DNA from: CAYMEV01 sp964389675 [NCBI: uncultured Candidatus Sumerlaeota bacterium]
Lineage (GTDB): Bacteria; CAYMEV01
Direction of reading: 5' to 3'
NCBI GenBank assembly: GCA_964389675.1
Contig: CAYMEV010000012.1
Coordinates: forward strand, 46,874-110,873
Length of the DNA stretch: 64,000 bases
This document shows positions 19,298-28,196 of the stretch, piece after piece. Under the pieces are notes generated by a model. It saw only the letters and a list, made by a program, of their open reading frames with translations, was not told the origin of the DNA and searched no databases. A program made the position numbers and the translations under genes. How positions within the stretch are numbered: position 1 is the first letter of the stretch; each line of letters starts with the position of its first letter.

Positions 19298-20725
19298 TCA
19301 CCTGATGATCTCATCGCTGTTGAATACATATATCCCGTCCTTTCCCCTTTCTTTAATATAATACATTGCAGTATCAGTATTATTGATAAGCTCCTCCTTG
19401 TTATTGGAGTTGAAGGGAAATGTGGCAATGCCGAAGGATGCTGTAAGATGTTCGTTTATGCCGAGGTTTTCAAGAAATACATATGCATTGAGCTTTTTCC
19501 TGAATCTTTTTACCAGAGTAAGGGAGTTCTCAGAGCCTGTTTCAGGAAGAAGCATAATAAACTCGTCCCCTCCATACCTGATTGCGATATCCATCTTCCT
19601 GATGCTTGACTTAAGGAGGAGGCCTATTTCGCTTATCACCTGGCTTCCTGCAAGGTGCCCGTAATTGTCGTTTATCCTTTTAAACCCGTCAATATCGAAA
19701 AAGACCATGGATATAGGCTTTTTTGTACGCCTTTCACGCTCAATCTCCTGCTCCAGGTAATAATTCAGGTAGCGTGAATTGTATAATTTGGTCAGGTCAT
19801 CGATCAGGCTGAGTTCTTTTGTCTGTTCGAAGAGAAAGCAGTTCTCAAGCGCTATTGCGGCAGGTTCAGATAATATCTGGAGAAGCTCCAGGTCCTTCTG
19901 GTCAAAAGGCTGATTATATTTCTTGTTCACTATCTCTATTGCACCGATAGTTATCCCGCGGCTTTTCAAAGGGATGCAGATAATTGAGCGGGTATTGAAA
20001 TTATATGTAAGGTCTATATCCTCATATTTCAGTTTATCCCTGGATACATCATTTATCAGGACAGGGAAGTTGTTTTTAAGAACATAGCCGACTATACCTG
20101 CATCTGCAGGCATTTCCTTTCCCTGAAGCTTACTTCCTATTGTGCCCTTGGAAGCTTCAAATATAAGCTTATCCTGCTCTTTGTTAAGAAGGAGCAGTGA
20201 CCATCCCTCGCATTTGATTATCTCCTCTATCTTCTGCATTATTGATTCCACAACTGTCGAACGGTCCAGAGATGAATTGGCTTTTTTGACTATGTCTGCA
20301 AGTATATTAAACTTATAAAGAATCTGAAGGTAGATTTTCTCATAATCAGTGCTGTATTTGGCCTCCTGATAATTCTTGATGGCCTTTTCAATTGCAAATA
20401 TAAGCTCTTCACTGCTTAGAGGCTCATTCAGCAGGTATGCAACATTCCATAAAACAAGGTTATTTACCTCAACCTTCTCATTATCCCTTTTGATAAAAAT
20501 GACCGGCAGGTCAAGGTTCAGTGAGGACAGGACAGATATGGTGAACTGTATATCGCTTGCGGGGAAATCACTTAAAAGGATTATTATATCAATAGACGGC
20601 TGCCTGGATAATATGGCCTTTATCTCATCTATGCTTTTTGCACACATGAAACTGCCTGAATAATTACCTGCAAGGAGGCTTTCTATTAAATGAGTGTTCT
20701 TTCCCAGAAGCAGGATATTTATCAT
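19298..20725 (-). CDS. Diguanylate cyclase with receiver-like and GAF domains
   Basis: 475 residues that should make c-di-GMP from two GTP. The N-terminal ~120 residues have a receiver-like fold pattern, but acidic pocket residues are not clear (LLSDFPASD at the phosphoacceptor position, LNEPLSSEE where KPF would be), so it may be pseudo-receiver. A GAF domain (~150-300) is followed by the GGDEF domain with intact RYGGDEF, DIDGFKRINDNYGH and an RxxD inhibitory site (RKMD) five residues before GGDEF. All catalytic elements look complete. It is the last gene after tktN, tktC and the FecR gene. Confidence 0.93.
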   Translation of the reverse strand: MINILLLGKNTHLIESLLAGNYSGSFMCAKSIDEIKAILSRQPSIDIIILLSDFPASDIQFTISVLSSLNLDLPVIFIKRDNEKVEVNNLVLWNVAYLLNEPLSSEELIFAIEKAIKNYQEAKYSTDYEKIYLQILYKFNILADIVKKANSSLDRSTVVESIMQKIEEIIKCEGWSLLLLNKEQDKLIFEASKGTIGSKLQGKEMPADAGIVGYVLKNNFPVLINDVSRDKLKYEDIDLTYNFNTRSIICIPLKSRGITIGAIEIVNKKYNQPFDQKDLELLQILSEPAAIALENCFLFEQTKELSLIDDLTKLYNSRYLNYYLEQEIERERRTKKPISMVFFDIDGFKRINDNYGHLAGSQVISEIGLLLKSSIRKMDIAIRYGGDEFIMLLPETGSENSLTLVKRFRKKLNAYVFLENLGINEHLTASFGIATFPFNSNNKEELINNTDTAMYYIKERGKDGIYVFNSDEIIR

Positions 20726-20736
20726 GGAGCCCTTTC

Positions 20737-22185
20737 CTAAATTAATATCTGTACTGTTATATTCTCTGCTGTCTCAAGATCGTTTTTGGGATTCTTTGCA
20801 ACAACCGTTATCGTGTGCTGGCCGGACATGCTGAGTTTGATCGTAGCCTGGAAACTTCCATCATCATGAACATCAAATCTTTCTTTATTTACGAATACAA
20901 TTGATCCCTTATCTGTTGTACCTGATATAATAACGAAGGGCCCGAATATGAGGGGCTGGTCAAGAGACAGTGCAGGCCTCAGCTGGCTTCTCTGGTCAAT
21001 TTCACCTATAACCTTAAAAAAGAAGGATGCGGACGGGGCACCCTGTATTCCTTTCCTGTCTACTGCAAAGACCCTCCAGTAGTAATTTCCCTCCTCTACA
21101 TTGGTAAACACTATCTGTTTTGTATTGCTCACAGTTGTGGAGATCTTTTCTGTGAAATAGGGATTTGTAGATACTTCTACAATATATTTATTTATATTCC
21201 TCTGATCCTCCCACTGGGCAGTTATGTTTTTTTCCTTTGAAAGGGAGATCACTTTTTTGTCTATAGGGTTTATGAGCGATACTGGCTGGGGTATGTCAAA
21301 TATGTCGGCCTTGTCGTCCTTTGTATCTATTTCAATGGATTTATTACGCTGGAGGACATAATCCTTGTCAGAGCTTTTTATGCTTGCCTCGCCTTCATAA
21401 AGCTTTACGTCTATCTTCTCTTTGCTTTTGTAATCGACCACTCCGGATGACCTTTTTTCAACTATGCGTGTATCAACCCCAGGTGTCTGAATGGTCAGGT
21501 TGACATTATTGCTCTCTGTAACAAAATCAACCTTGCTCTCTGGTTCATTGAGAAGGACTTTGCTCTGCCTGCTCTTTGTCCTTTTATCTTCCCAGAGGTC
21601 GCCTATTTCCATGTAAGAGTTCGGATGCAGCTGCATTTTTGAGCCATCCTCAAATGTGATGAATGCCTGGCTGTTTGAGAGGGTTCTTATGGTATCCCCC
21701 TTTTCAAGCCTGACATTCTGCTCTGCCTTGATCCATTCAAGCTCTCCTGATTTCCTTATGTTCACGGTCCCCTGAAGATGTGTTATTATGGCATTCAGGT
21801 TTCTGTGAGGCTCCCTCTTAAGCTCTATTTCCTCGTTCATCCTCTCAAGTATTTCAAGGGATTTCTTTGAAAAAGCTATGGAGACAGAAAAGCTTTCCTG
21901 GTCATAGGATGATTTTGCATTATTATAGAAATCTGTCGCTTCTTTGAGGTCCGCCTGGCTGTAGTATCTTTTATCAACCTTCTGTATATTGCTTATCTGT
22001 ATATTTATTGACTGCATTAATTCCCTTGCTGTCCTTGTCTCCTCTGGAATGCGGGTAAAGTAGTAGTAAATCCCTACACTGAGAGCAAGTATGAATATGA
22101 TAAAGCTTACAGTAAGTATCCTCAGCGTTGTATAGGAAATTGCAATTATATTCCATTCAAATATGCTCTTTATCTTATTTGCCAA
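20737..22185 (-). CDS. FecR-domain membrane-anchored protein
   Basis: 482 residues. One N-terminal membrane helix (~20-45) is followed by a helical region, then a FecR domain (~135-235; VRLEKGDTIRTLSNSQAFIT, FEDGSKMQL), a fibronectin-like beta domain (~310-395; NKYIVEVSTNPYF, YYWRVFAVDRKG) and a C-terminal beta-sandwich (~405-482). Most of the protein should lie in the periplasm. Start is a TTG at 22185 with GGAGGT nine bases upstream, inside the end of the transketolase C gene; no in-frame ATG precedes the membrane helix. No FecA or FecI partner is nearby, so classical FecR signalling is unlikely; an envelope scaffold role is possible. Confidence 0.85.
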   Translation of the reverse strand: MANKIKSIFEWNIIAISYTTLRILTVSFIIFILALSVGIYYYFTRIPEETRTARELMQSINIQISNIQKVDKRYYSQADLKEATDFYNNAKSSYDQESFSVSIAFSKKSLEILERMNEEIELKREPHRNLNAIITHLQGTVNIRKSGELEWIKAEQNVRLEKGDTIRTLSNSQAFITFEDGSKMQLHPNSYMEIGDLWEDKRTKSRQSKVLLNEPESKVDFVTESNNVNLTIQTPGVDTRIVEKRSSGVVDYKSKEKIDVKLYEGEASIKSSDKDYVLQRNKSIEIDTKDDKADIFDIPQPVSLINPIDKKVISLSKEKNITAQWEDQRNINKYIVEVSTNPYFTEKISTTVSNTKQIVFTNVEEGNYYWRVFAVDRKGIQGAPSASFFFKVIGEIDQRSQLRPALSLDQPLIFGPFVIISGTTDKGSIVFVNKERFDVHDDGSFQATIKLSMSGQHTITVVAKNPKNDLETAENITVQILI

Positions 22186-23120
22186 TTCTTCAGGACCTCC
22201 ATGGTTTTATTGGCAATATCTGCAGGCATAAGCTTAAATAATCTGAAAAGCTCTTCAGATGAGCCTGACTCTCCGAATCGGTCTTCTATGCCCATTCTTA
22301 CGACAGGCAGTGGACTTTTTTGCACTATACATTCAGCAATTGCAGAAAAAAGGCCGCCAATGACTGAATGCTCCTCAACCACAAGAATTGCTTTTACCTT
22401 ACCGGCAAGACTCTCAAGGAGGTCACTGTCAACAGGCTTGATGGTAGGCATATTGATTATATAGGGGGTGAAATTATATTCATCCCTGAGAATGTCATAT
22501 GCCTTAAGTGAATTGTGGACCATATATCCTGCGGAGATAATGGCAATATCAGAACCCTCCCTCAGGATCTCACCCCTTTTAAGCTCAAAGCTGTATGAAG
22601 CGTCGTATATTACCGGGAACTTCTCTCTGGATGTCCTTATATAGTATGGCCCTTTGTTTCTGTATGCATGGTATATCATCTGCTTGGCCTGGTAATAGTC
22701 AGCAGGCATGAGTATCTTCATATTTGGTATGATACGCATCAGGCCTATATCTTCGGTAGTCTGATGGGATGCCCCGTCAGGGCCGACGGAGATTCCTCCG
22801 TGGCTTGCTACTATTTTTACGTTCAGGCGGTTGTATGCAATGGATTGCCTTATCTGCTCCCATGGCCTGCCGGTGGCAAAGATGGCAAAGGTCGATGCAA
22901 ATACGGTAAACCCTTCACTTGCCAGCCCTGCAGCTGTCCCCATCATATCCTGCTCGGATATTCCCATATTAAAGAACCGGTCGCTGTAAAGCCTGCCGAA
23001 CATCTGGCTCCTTGTGGAGCCTGCCAGGTCTGCATCCAGGACCGCCACCATAGGGTCGCTTCCTATGTCCTGAAGGACCTCGCCATATGCATCCCTTGTT
23101 CCAAGTAGCTTATTGGTCAT
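22170..23120 (-). CDS. Transketolase, C-terminal subunit
   Basis: 316 residues covering the pyrimidine-binding and C-terminal domains of transketolase. Visible: MGISEQDMMGTAAGLASEG, SHGGISVGPDGASHQTTED and the C-terminal VVEEHSVIGGLFSAIAE. It works with the adjacent N-terminal subunit in the non-oxidative pentose phosphate pathway; split transketolases are common in anaerobes. The active-site Glu of the pyrimidine domain lies in MGISEQ. It overlaps both its neighbours (11 bases with the N subunit, 16 with the FecR gene). Confidence 0.94.
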   Translation of the reverse strand: MTNKLLGTRDAYGEVLQDIGSDPMVAVLDADLAGSTRSQMFGRLYSDRFFNMGISEQDMMGTAAGLASEGFTVFASTFAIFATGRPWEQIRQSIAYNRLNVKIVASHGGISVGPDGASHQTTEDIGLMRIIPNMKILMPADYYQAKQMIYHAYRNKGPYYIRTSREKFPVIYDASYSFELKRGEILREGSDIAIISAGYMVHNSLKAYDILRDEYNFTPYIINMPTIKPVDSDLLESLAGKVKAILVVEEHSVIGGLFSAIAECIVQKSPLPVVRMGIEDRFGESGSSEELFRLFKLMPADIANKTMEVLKNWQIR

Positions 23121-23985
23121 TATATTTCAGCAGCTCCTTTTCTATTTCCTCAAGGTTATAATCGAGTTCTGAAAGGGCTTTTTCTGCCTCCTCCCTGTTG
23201 GGGGCATTGCCATGAAAGCTGATATTGTTTTCCATAAAGGAGACTCCCTTGCCCTTGATTGTCCTGGCTATTATAAAAGAGGGTTTTCCCTTTGTTTCTC
23301 TCGCCTTCGAAATAGCATCATATAAATCAGAGTAGTTATGGCCATTGACTGTCTGGACAGACCAGCCGCAGGCCTTGAGCTTTTCGTCTATGGGGTAGAT
23401 AGATTTTATCTGCTCTATCGTACCGTCGATCTGGAGATTGTTATTGTCAACAATGGCAATAATATTGTCAAGCCTGCGATGAGATATACCCATGATTGCT
23501 TCCCATACCTGGCCCTCCTGCATCTCACCATCGCCAAGGATGCAATATACCTTCCGGTTTTCCAGTCTTTTAAGCCTGAGAGCGAGTGCCTTGCCTTGAG
23601 CCATGCTGAGGCCCTGTCCAAGTGAGCCTGTCGATACCTCTATTCCTGATGTCCTGTTCCTGTCAGGGTGGCCCTGCAGGCATGCACCGAGCTTCCTGAG
23701 GCTGTAGATGCAGCTTTTCTCAAAGAAGCCCTTATCGGCAAGGACAGCATATAAAGCAGGGCAGGCATGGCCCTTTGACAGTATGAACCGGTCCCTTTCT
23801 TCGGATTTGAATATATCAGGGCCTATTTTCATTATTTTGTAATACAGCACAACAATGATATCTATAACGGAAAGCGAGCCTCCAGGATGGCCCGAGCCGG
23901 CATTTGCCAGCATGGATATTATATCCTTCCGCAGCATTGAAGCCTTTTTATGCAGCAGAAGCTCTTCTAATTTCGAAAGACTCAT
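23110..23985 (-). CDS. Transketolase, N-terminal (thiamine diphosphate-binding) subunit
   Basis: 291 residues carrying the diphosphate-binding domain. The ThDP/Mg motif GDGEMQEGQVWEA...DNNNLQ is intact, and substrate-loop motifs SKGHACPALYAVLA and GSLGQGLSMAQG are present. The pair makes a complete transketolase when joined to the next gene. GGAGGG precedes the ATG. It starts the operon tktN-tktC-fecR-GGDEF, 131 bases after the end of the helicase gene. Confidence 0.95.
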   Translation of the reverse strand: MSLSKLEELLLHKKASMLRKDIISMLANAGSGHPGGSLSVIDIIVVLYYKIMKIGPDIFKSEERDRFILSKGHACPALYAVLADKGFFEKSCIYSLRKLGACLQGHPDRNRTSGIEVSTGSLGQGLSMAQGKALALRLKRLENRKVYCILGDGEMQEGQVWEAIMGISHRRLDNIIAIVDNNNLQIDGTIEQIKSIYPIDEKLKACGWSVQTVNGHNYSDLYDAISKARETKGKPSFIIARTIKGKGVSFMENNISFHGNAPNREEAEKALSELDYNLEEIEKELLKYNDQ

Positions 23986-24117
23986 CTGGAAAATTCCCTC
24001 CAGAAAAATAGTTTAAACATCAATCCTTAATTCAGGATAAAATTACAAATCAGCCATTATAATTTAATATCATTTTATAATTGAGTCAATTATTTTAGGA
24101 AATTTATAAAAATAAAT

Positions 24118-26301
24118 CTATTCCATTATCAGCCATTTTTCAAGGATATCAAGGATAAATGTCTTGTAGCAGTTGTGTTCGGTAAACAGTATTACAACCT
24201 TCTTTCTCGGTTTTGTATTCTTTATTTCCTGTATAATGCCCTTCCCGTATTTTTTATGGTATATGATCTGGCGGGGTTTAAATACGGATGTATCCTTTTT
24301 CCCTGCAGCATTTTTCTCAGGCTTTTCCCCATGATCATCCTGGCTGAAGCTCTCTTTGCCGTCTGCTTTATAATTGAAGGCTTTATCGGGTGCTGACCCG
24401 CTGCCGATTATTCTGGATAAAAGCATATCATGGTTCTCTATCTCAATTGTATCTGCAGGCACTTCCCTGAGAAATCTTGAGGGGCTTGAGGGAAACCTGT
24501 TTCCGAACATGAATCTGTTTTTTGAAAATGAAAGGAAAAGAGCATTTTTTGCCCTTGTGGATGCTACATAAAAAAGCCGTCTTTCTTCTTCGATCTGCTG
24601 AGGCTCGTATTGGCACCTTCTGTGGGGGAAAATATCCTCCTCCAGGCCAACAATGAATACGACTGGCCATTCCAGCCCCTTTGCAGTATGTACGGTTAGA
24701 AGCTTTACTGTATTGTCTGTTTTTGTCAGGTTATCCTGATCGCTTATAAGGGAGATCCTGTCCAGAAAATCCTTGAGGCTTTCGGCTTTCCCCTTCTTTT
24801 CAAAGCCTCTGCAGAGATTCAGAAAACTTTCCAGGTTTTCAATTCTTGCTTCAAAATCTGAATAATATGTTTCAAGGTATTCATAGTACCTGGTTTCATT
24901 TAAGATATACTCAGCGAGTGAGCTTATGGAAGGATCAACCTCCATGAAGGCGGATATATTCTTAAACAGCTGATAGAATATCCTTATATTTGGATTTTTC
25001 TCAGAGGAAATGATCTGATATAGGCTTTCAGAACCGTTGAACCTGGATTCTATTGAAGCAAAAGTTTTCTCTCCTATCCTCCTCGGTGGAGTATTTATTA
25101 TCCTCTTTAAGGAATTTATATCAAATGGATTTTTCAGTATTCTTAGGTAGGCGATCATGTCCTTTATTTCTTTTCTATTATAAAACCCGACATTGCCCAC
25201 TACTTTATAATCTATCTTATATTCCCGCATGGCATCCTCAAGCTCCCTTGACTGTGCATTTGTCCTGTAAAGCACTGCAATGTCCCTGTAGTCATACCCG
25301 GACCCCTGCAGGTCGAAGATATGCCTGCAGACATTTACTGCCTCAAATTCAGTATTCATTGCCCAGAATACGGTTATCCTGTCGCCTTCATCCCTTGTTG
25401 GCTTCAGTTCCTTTTCCATTCTGGCCTGATTATTCTTTATTACATGGTTTGCCAGCTTCAGTATCCTGCCTTTTGACCTGTAATTCTCTTCAAGCTTGAT
25501 AATCACAGCATTTGAAAAATCTTTCTGGAAATCCAGTATATTATCGACGCAGGCCCCTCTAAAGCCGTATATGCTCTGGTCATCATCACCTACAACAAAA
25601 AGGTTCTGGTGATCGCCTGCAAGCCTTTTCAGTATCATGTACTGAATCCTGTTGGTGTCCTGATATTCATCGACCATGACGAAACTGTATCTTGACCCGA
25701 GCTTTTTGCGTATATCATCATTATCCAGCATTTCATAGAAATACAGGAGTATATCATCAAAATCCATCAGGTGCTGCATCTTTAAGGATCTCTTATATTC
25801 CCTGTAGAAACCTGCTATTTCATCCCTGTCATGGAAACCCGAAAGAAATCCATCGATCTGTTCTTTTTTTGTAAGGCCATTGTTCTTAATTGAGGAAACT
25901 GTGTAGTGATAATCCATAAGAAGCTTTATATCGAGATTCATATGCTCCAGGATCTTTTTCTGTATCTTTTTCTGATCATTTTCGTCTATTACATCATAAT
26001 CATCTATACCCAGAACACTGCCGTAAATCCTTATATATCTTAGACAGAAGGAATGGAATGTTGACATATGGGGAAGAGTGTCATTATCTGAAACTGCATT
26101 CAATACCCTTTCCTTCATCTCATCCGCTGCCTTGTTTGTAAAAGTCAGCGCCAAGATCCCGGGGGCCGGGAAACCATTATTGATAAGCTTTATTATCCTT
26201 TCGACAATTACAAGTGTTTTGCCGGACCCGGCCCCTGAAAGGATCAGCGCTGGACCGTAAAGGTGCTCTATGGCAAGTTTCTGGGATTGATTTAAGATCA
26301 T
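24118..26301 (-). CDS. UvrD/PcrA-type superfamily 1 DNA helicase
   Basis: ATP-driven 3'-5' helicase for repair and for clearing replication blocks; 727 residues, normal for PcrA/UvrD. SF1 motifs in order: Q motif LNQSQKLAIEH, Walker A GAGSGKT, DEYQDTNRIQY, VGDDDQSIYGFRGA, LTVHTAKGLEWPVVF and VASTRAKNALF. The last ~55 residues (IIYHKKYGKGIIQEI) resemble the Tudor-like RNA-polymerase-binding tail of PcrA. No strong ribosome site before the ATG. It is the last gene of the pilT-like run. Confidence 0.95.
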   Translation of the reverse strand: MILNQSQKLAIEHLYGPALILSGAGSGKTLVIVERIIKLINNGFPAPGILALTFTNKAADEMKERVLNAVSDNDTLPHMSTFHSFCLRYIRIYGSVLGIDDYDVIDENDQKKIQKKILEHMNLDIKLLMDYHYTVSSIKNNGLTKKEQIDGFLSGFHDRDEIAGFYREYKRSLKMQHLMDFDDILLYFYEMLDNDDIRKKLGSRYSFVMVDEYQDTNRIQYMILKRLAGDHQNLFVVGDDDQSIYGFRGACVDNILDFQKDFSNAVIIKLEENYRSKGRILKLANHVIKNNQARMEKELKPTRDEGDRITVFWAMNTEFEAVNVCRHIFDLQGSGYDYRDIAVLYRTNAQSRELEDAMREYKIDYKVVGNVGFYNRKEIKDMIAYLRILKNPFDINSLKRIINTPPRRIGEKTFASIESRFNGSESLYQIISSEKNPNIRIFYQLFKNISAFMEVDPSISSLAEYILNETRYYEYLETYYSDFEARIENLESFLNLCRGFEKKGKAESLKDFLDRISLISDQDNLTKTDNTVKLLTVHTAKGLEWPVVFIVGLEEDIFPHRRCQYEPQQIEEERRLFYVASTRAKNALFLSFSKNRFMFGNRFPSSPSRFLREVPADTIEIENHDMLLSRIIGSGSAPDKAFNYKADGKESFSQDDHGEKPEKNAAGKKDTSVFKPRQIIYHKKYGKGIIQEIKNTKPRKKVVILFTEHNCYKTFILDILEKWLIME

Positions 26302-26373
26302 CTTTTTAGCTTTCTTTCATCAAAGGTATTCTTAAGCAGGTTAAACGGTCGCAATTGATAATCATGCCTGCCC

Positions 26374-27123
26374 TCACTTGAAGAATATAAGATAGATGCT
26401 GAATGAATATATCAGGACAAGGAGGATATATACAATTGCCTTCGTCTGGCCGAATTTTATTGAAAGCGGTATTGAGACAGCGCTTCCGGTTATATTGCCT
26501 GCTGCAAGGACCATGGCGATCCCCCAGTCTATTTTTCCCGAAAGCTGAAATATCATTATGGCAAAGAATGTATAGACCAGTACAATTGCAAGTTTTATGG
26601 GGTTTGCAAGCTTATAGCTGTAACCTGCGGCAAGTATGAGGCTGGTGAGGATGAAATATCCTACGCCCACCTGGAGAAATCCCCCGTACAGCCCTACAAA
26701 AAAGAATAGTATCAGTACCTTCGGGGTTATATATGAATCCTTCTCCTGCTTTGCTACGATTGCATTCTTGTTCAGCAAAAGGGTGGTCCCGACAATAAGC
26801 AGGAAACACCCTATTATTCTGGTAAACAGCCTTTCAGGGATCTGCAGAGAGATTCCTGCCCCGATAATGGAGCCTATAGACGCTGGAATAGCTATTATAA
26901 GTGCGTCCTTGAAGCGCAGAAGCTTCTGGCTCCTGAACCTGGAGGTTGCAAAAAGATTCTGCAGAAAGATCGCAATTCTATTTGTTCCATTTGCAACATG
27001 GGGGGGGAGGCCTGCAAAAATAAGGATCGGAAGCGATATGCTGGATCCTCCGCCTCCGATGATATTTATAATGGCTGCAAAGAAACCGGCAAAAAATATT
27101 ATGATATATATATAGAAAGGCAT
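26374..27123 (-). CDS. TauE/SafE-family membrane permease
   Basis: 249 residues, very hydrophobic, about eight membrane helices, with the two-fold N/C repeat pattern of the family (GGGGSSISLPILIFAGLPPH in the first half, GVGYFILTSLILAAG in the second). Family members export sulfite, sulfoacetate or related organosulfur anions; the substrate here is unknown. It lies five bases after pilT, so is probably co-transcribed. A second family member is at 50213-50977. Confidence 0.88.
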   Translation of the reverse strand: MPFYIYIIIFFAGFFAAIINIIGGGGSSISLPILIFAGLPPHVANGTNRIAIFLQNLFATSRFRSQKLLRFKDALIIAIPASIGSIIGAGISLQIPERLFTRIIGCFLLIVGTTLLLNKNAIVAKQEKDSYITPKVLILFFFVGLYGGFLQVGVGYFILTSLILAAGYSYKLANPIKLAIVLVYTFFAIMIFQLSGKIDWGIAMVLAAGNITGSAVSIPLSIKFGQTKAIVYILLVLIYSFSIYLIFFK

Positions 27124-27128
27124 GATGG

Positions 27129-28196
27129 TCAGTTATCTTCCCTTAAAAAAGGCTCAAACGTTTCTTTATTTATTGATTTATCAAAGGCGGAACGGGGTGA
27201 GATAATCTTCTGCCTGAGAAGTTCCATAATGCTTTCATCCATGGATACCATACCCTCCTTTTTTCCTGTCTGTATATAGCTGTCAATCTGATGGGTCTTT
27301 CCCTCCCTGATAATATTTGCCAATGCCGGTGACCCGAACATAATCTCGATTGAAGCGACCCTTCCTCCTCCTGTCCGCGGCATAAGCTGCTGGGCCATGA
27401 TACCTTTGAGCGTCTCACCAAGTATGGAGCGTATTGTATCCTGGTCCTTTGCCGGGAATACATTTATAATCCTGTCGATAGTCTTTCCGGCACTGTTTGT
27501 GTGAAGCGTTCCGAATACAAGCAGGCCCTTCTCTGCGCTTTCAAGAGCCATTCGAATAGTCTCAAGGTCTCTCAGTTCTCCCACGAGGATAACATCCGGG
27601 TCTTCACGCGTGGCTGACTTGAGCCCGTCTATAAATGAATCCATATGAATGCCCAGCTCTCTCTGATGGATCAGTGATCTGTTATTTTCATGGACAAATT
27701 CTATCGGGTCTTCCAATGTAATTATATGATAGCCTTTTTTCTGGTTTATCATGTGTATTATGGCCGCAAGTGTGGTAGACTTGCCGCTGCCGGTCGGGCC
27801 GGTTACAAGGATTAGGCCGTGGTCCATCTCAGCAAGCCTTATTACCTGTTTGGGGAGGCCGAGCTGTTCAATGGTCATTATCTTAGAGGGGATAATTCTG
27901 AATACTGCTCCTTCGCCCCTTTCCTGCCTGAAGATGTTAATCCTGAACCTTGCAAGTCCTTTTACTTCATATGCAAAGTCTACATCATTTGTCTTCTGAT
28001 ATTCTTCCCAGAGGTCTTCCCTTGTAATTGGCTTTATAAGCTCGTTCCAGTCATTCTGGCTTATGATTTTATACCTTATGGGCTCCAGGATTCCCCCTAT
28101 CCTGAATATGGGAGGCCTCCCGACCGTCAGGTGAAAGTCCGATGCCCCTTTATCCAGCATAAGTTTAAGGAATCTTAATATTTTGTATTTAATCAT
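27129..28196 (-). CDS. pilT: Type IV pilus retraction ATPase PilT
   Basis: 355 residues, normal PilT length. N-terminal PAS-like domain (KGASDFHLTVGRPP), Walker A TGPTGSGKS (~135), Walker B REDPDVILVGELRD, and the C-terminal family motif IIREGKTHQID. It should power pilus disassembly and twitching or DNA uptake. In the His box the first conserved His is Leu (KGLLVFGTLHT) while the second is kept. The ATG lies within the last codons of the upstream HEAT/PilT fusion, so the two are coupled. The pilin and assembly genes are not in the window. Confidence 0.94.
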   Translation of the reverse strand: MIKYKILRFLKLMLDKGASDFHLTVGRPPIFRIGGILEPIRYKIISQNDWNELIKPITREDLWEEYQKTNDVDFAYEVKGLARFRINIFRQERGEGAVFRIIPSKIMTIEQLGLPKQVIRLAEMDHGLILVTGPTGSGKSTTLAAIIHMINQKKGYHIITLEDPIEFVHENNRSLIHQRELGIHMDSFIDGLKSATREDPDVILVGELRDLETIRMALESAEKGLLVFGTLHTNSAGKTIDRIINVFPAKDQDTIRSILGETLKGIMAQQLMPRTGGGRVASIEIMFGSPALANIIREGKTHQIDSYIQTGKKEGMVSMDESIMELLRQKIISPRSAFDKSINKETFEPFLREDN

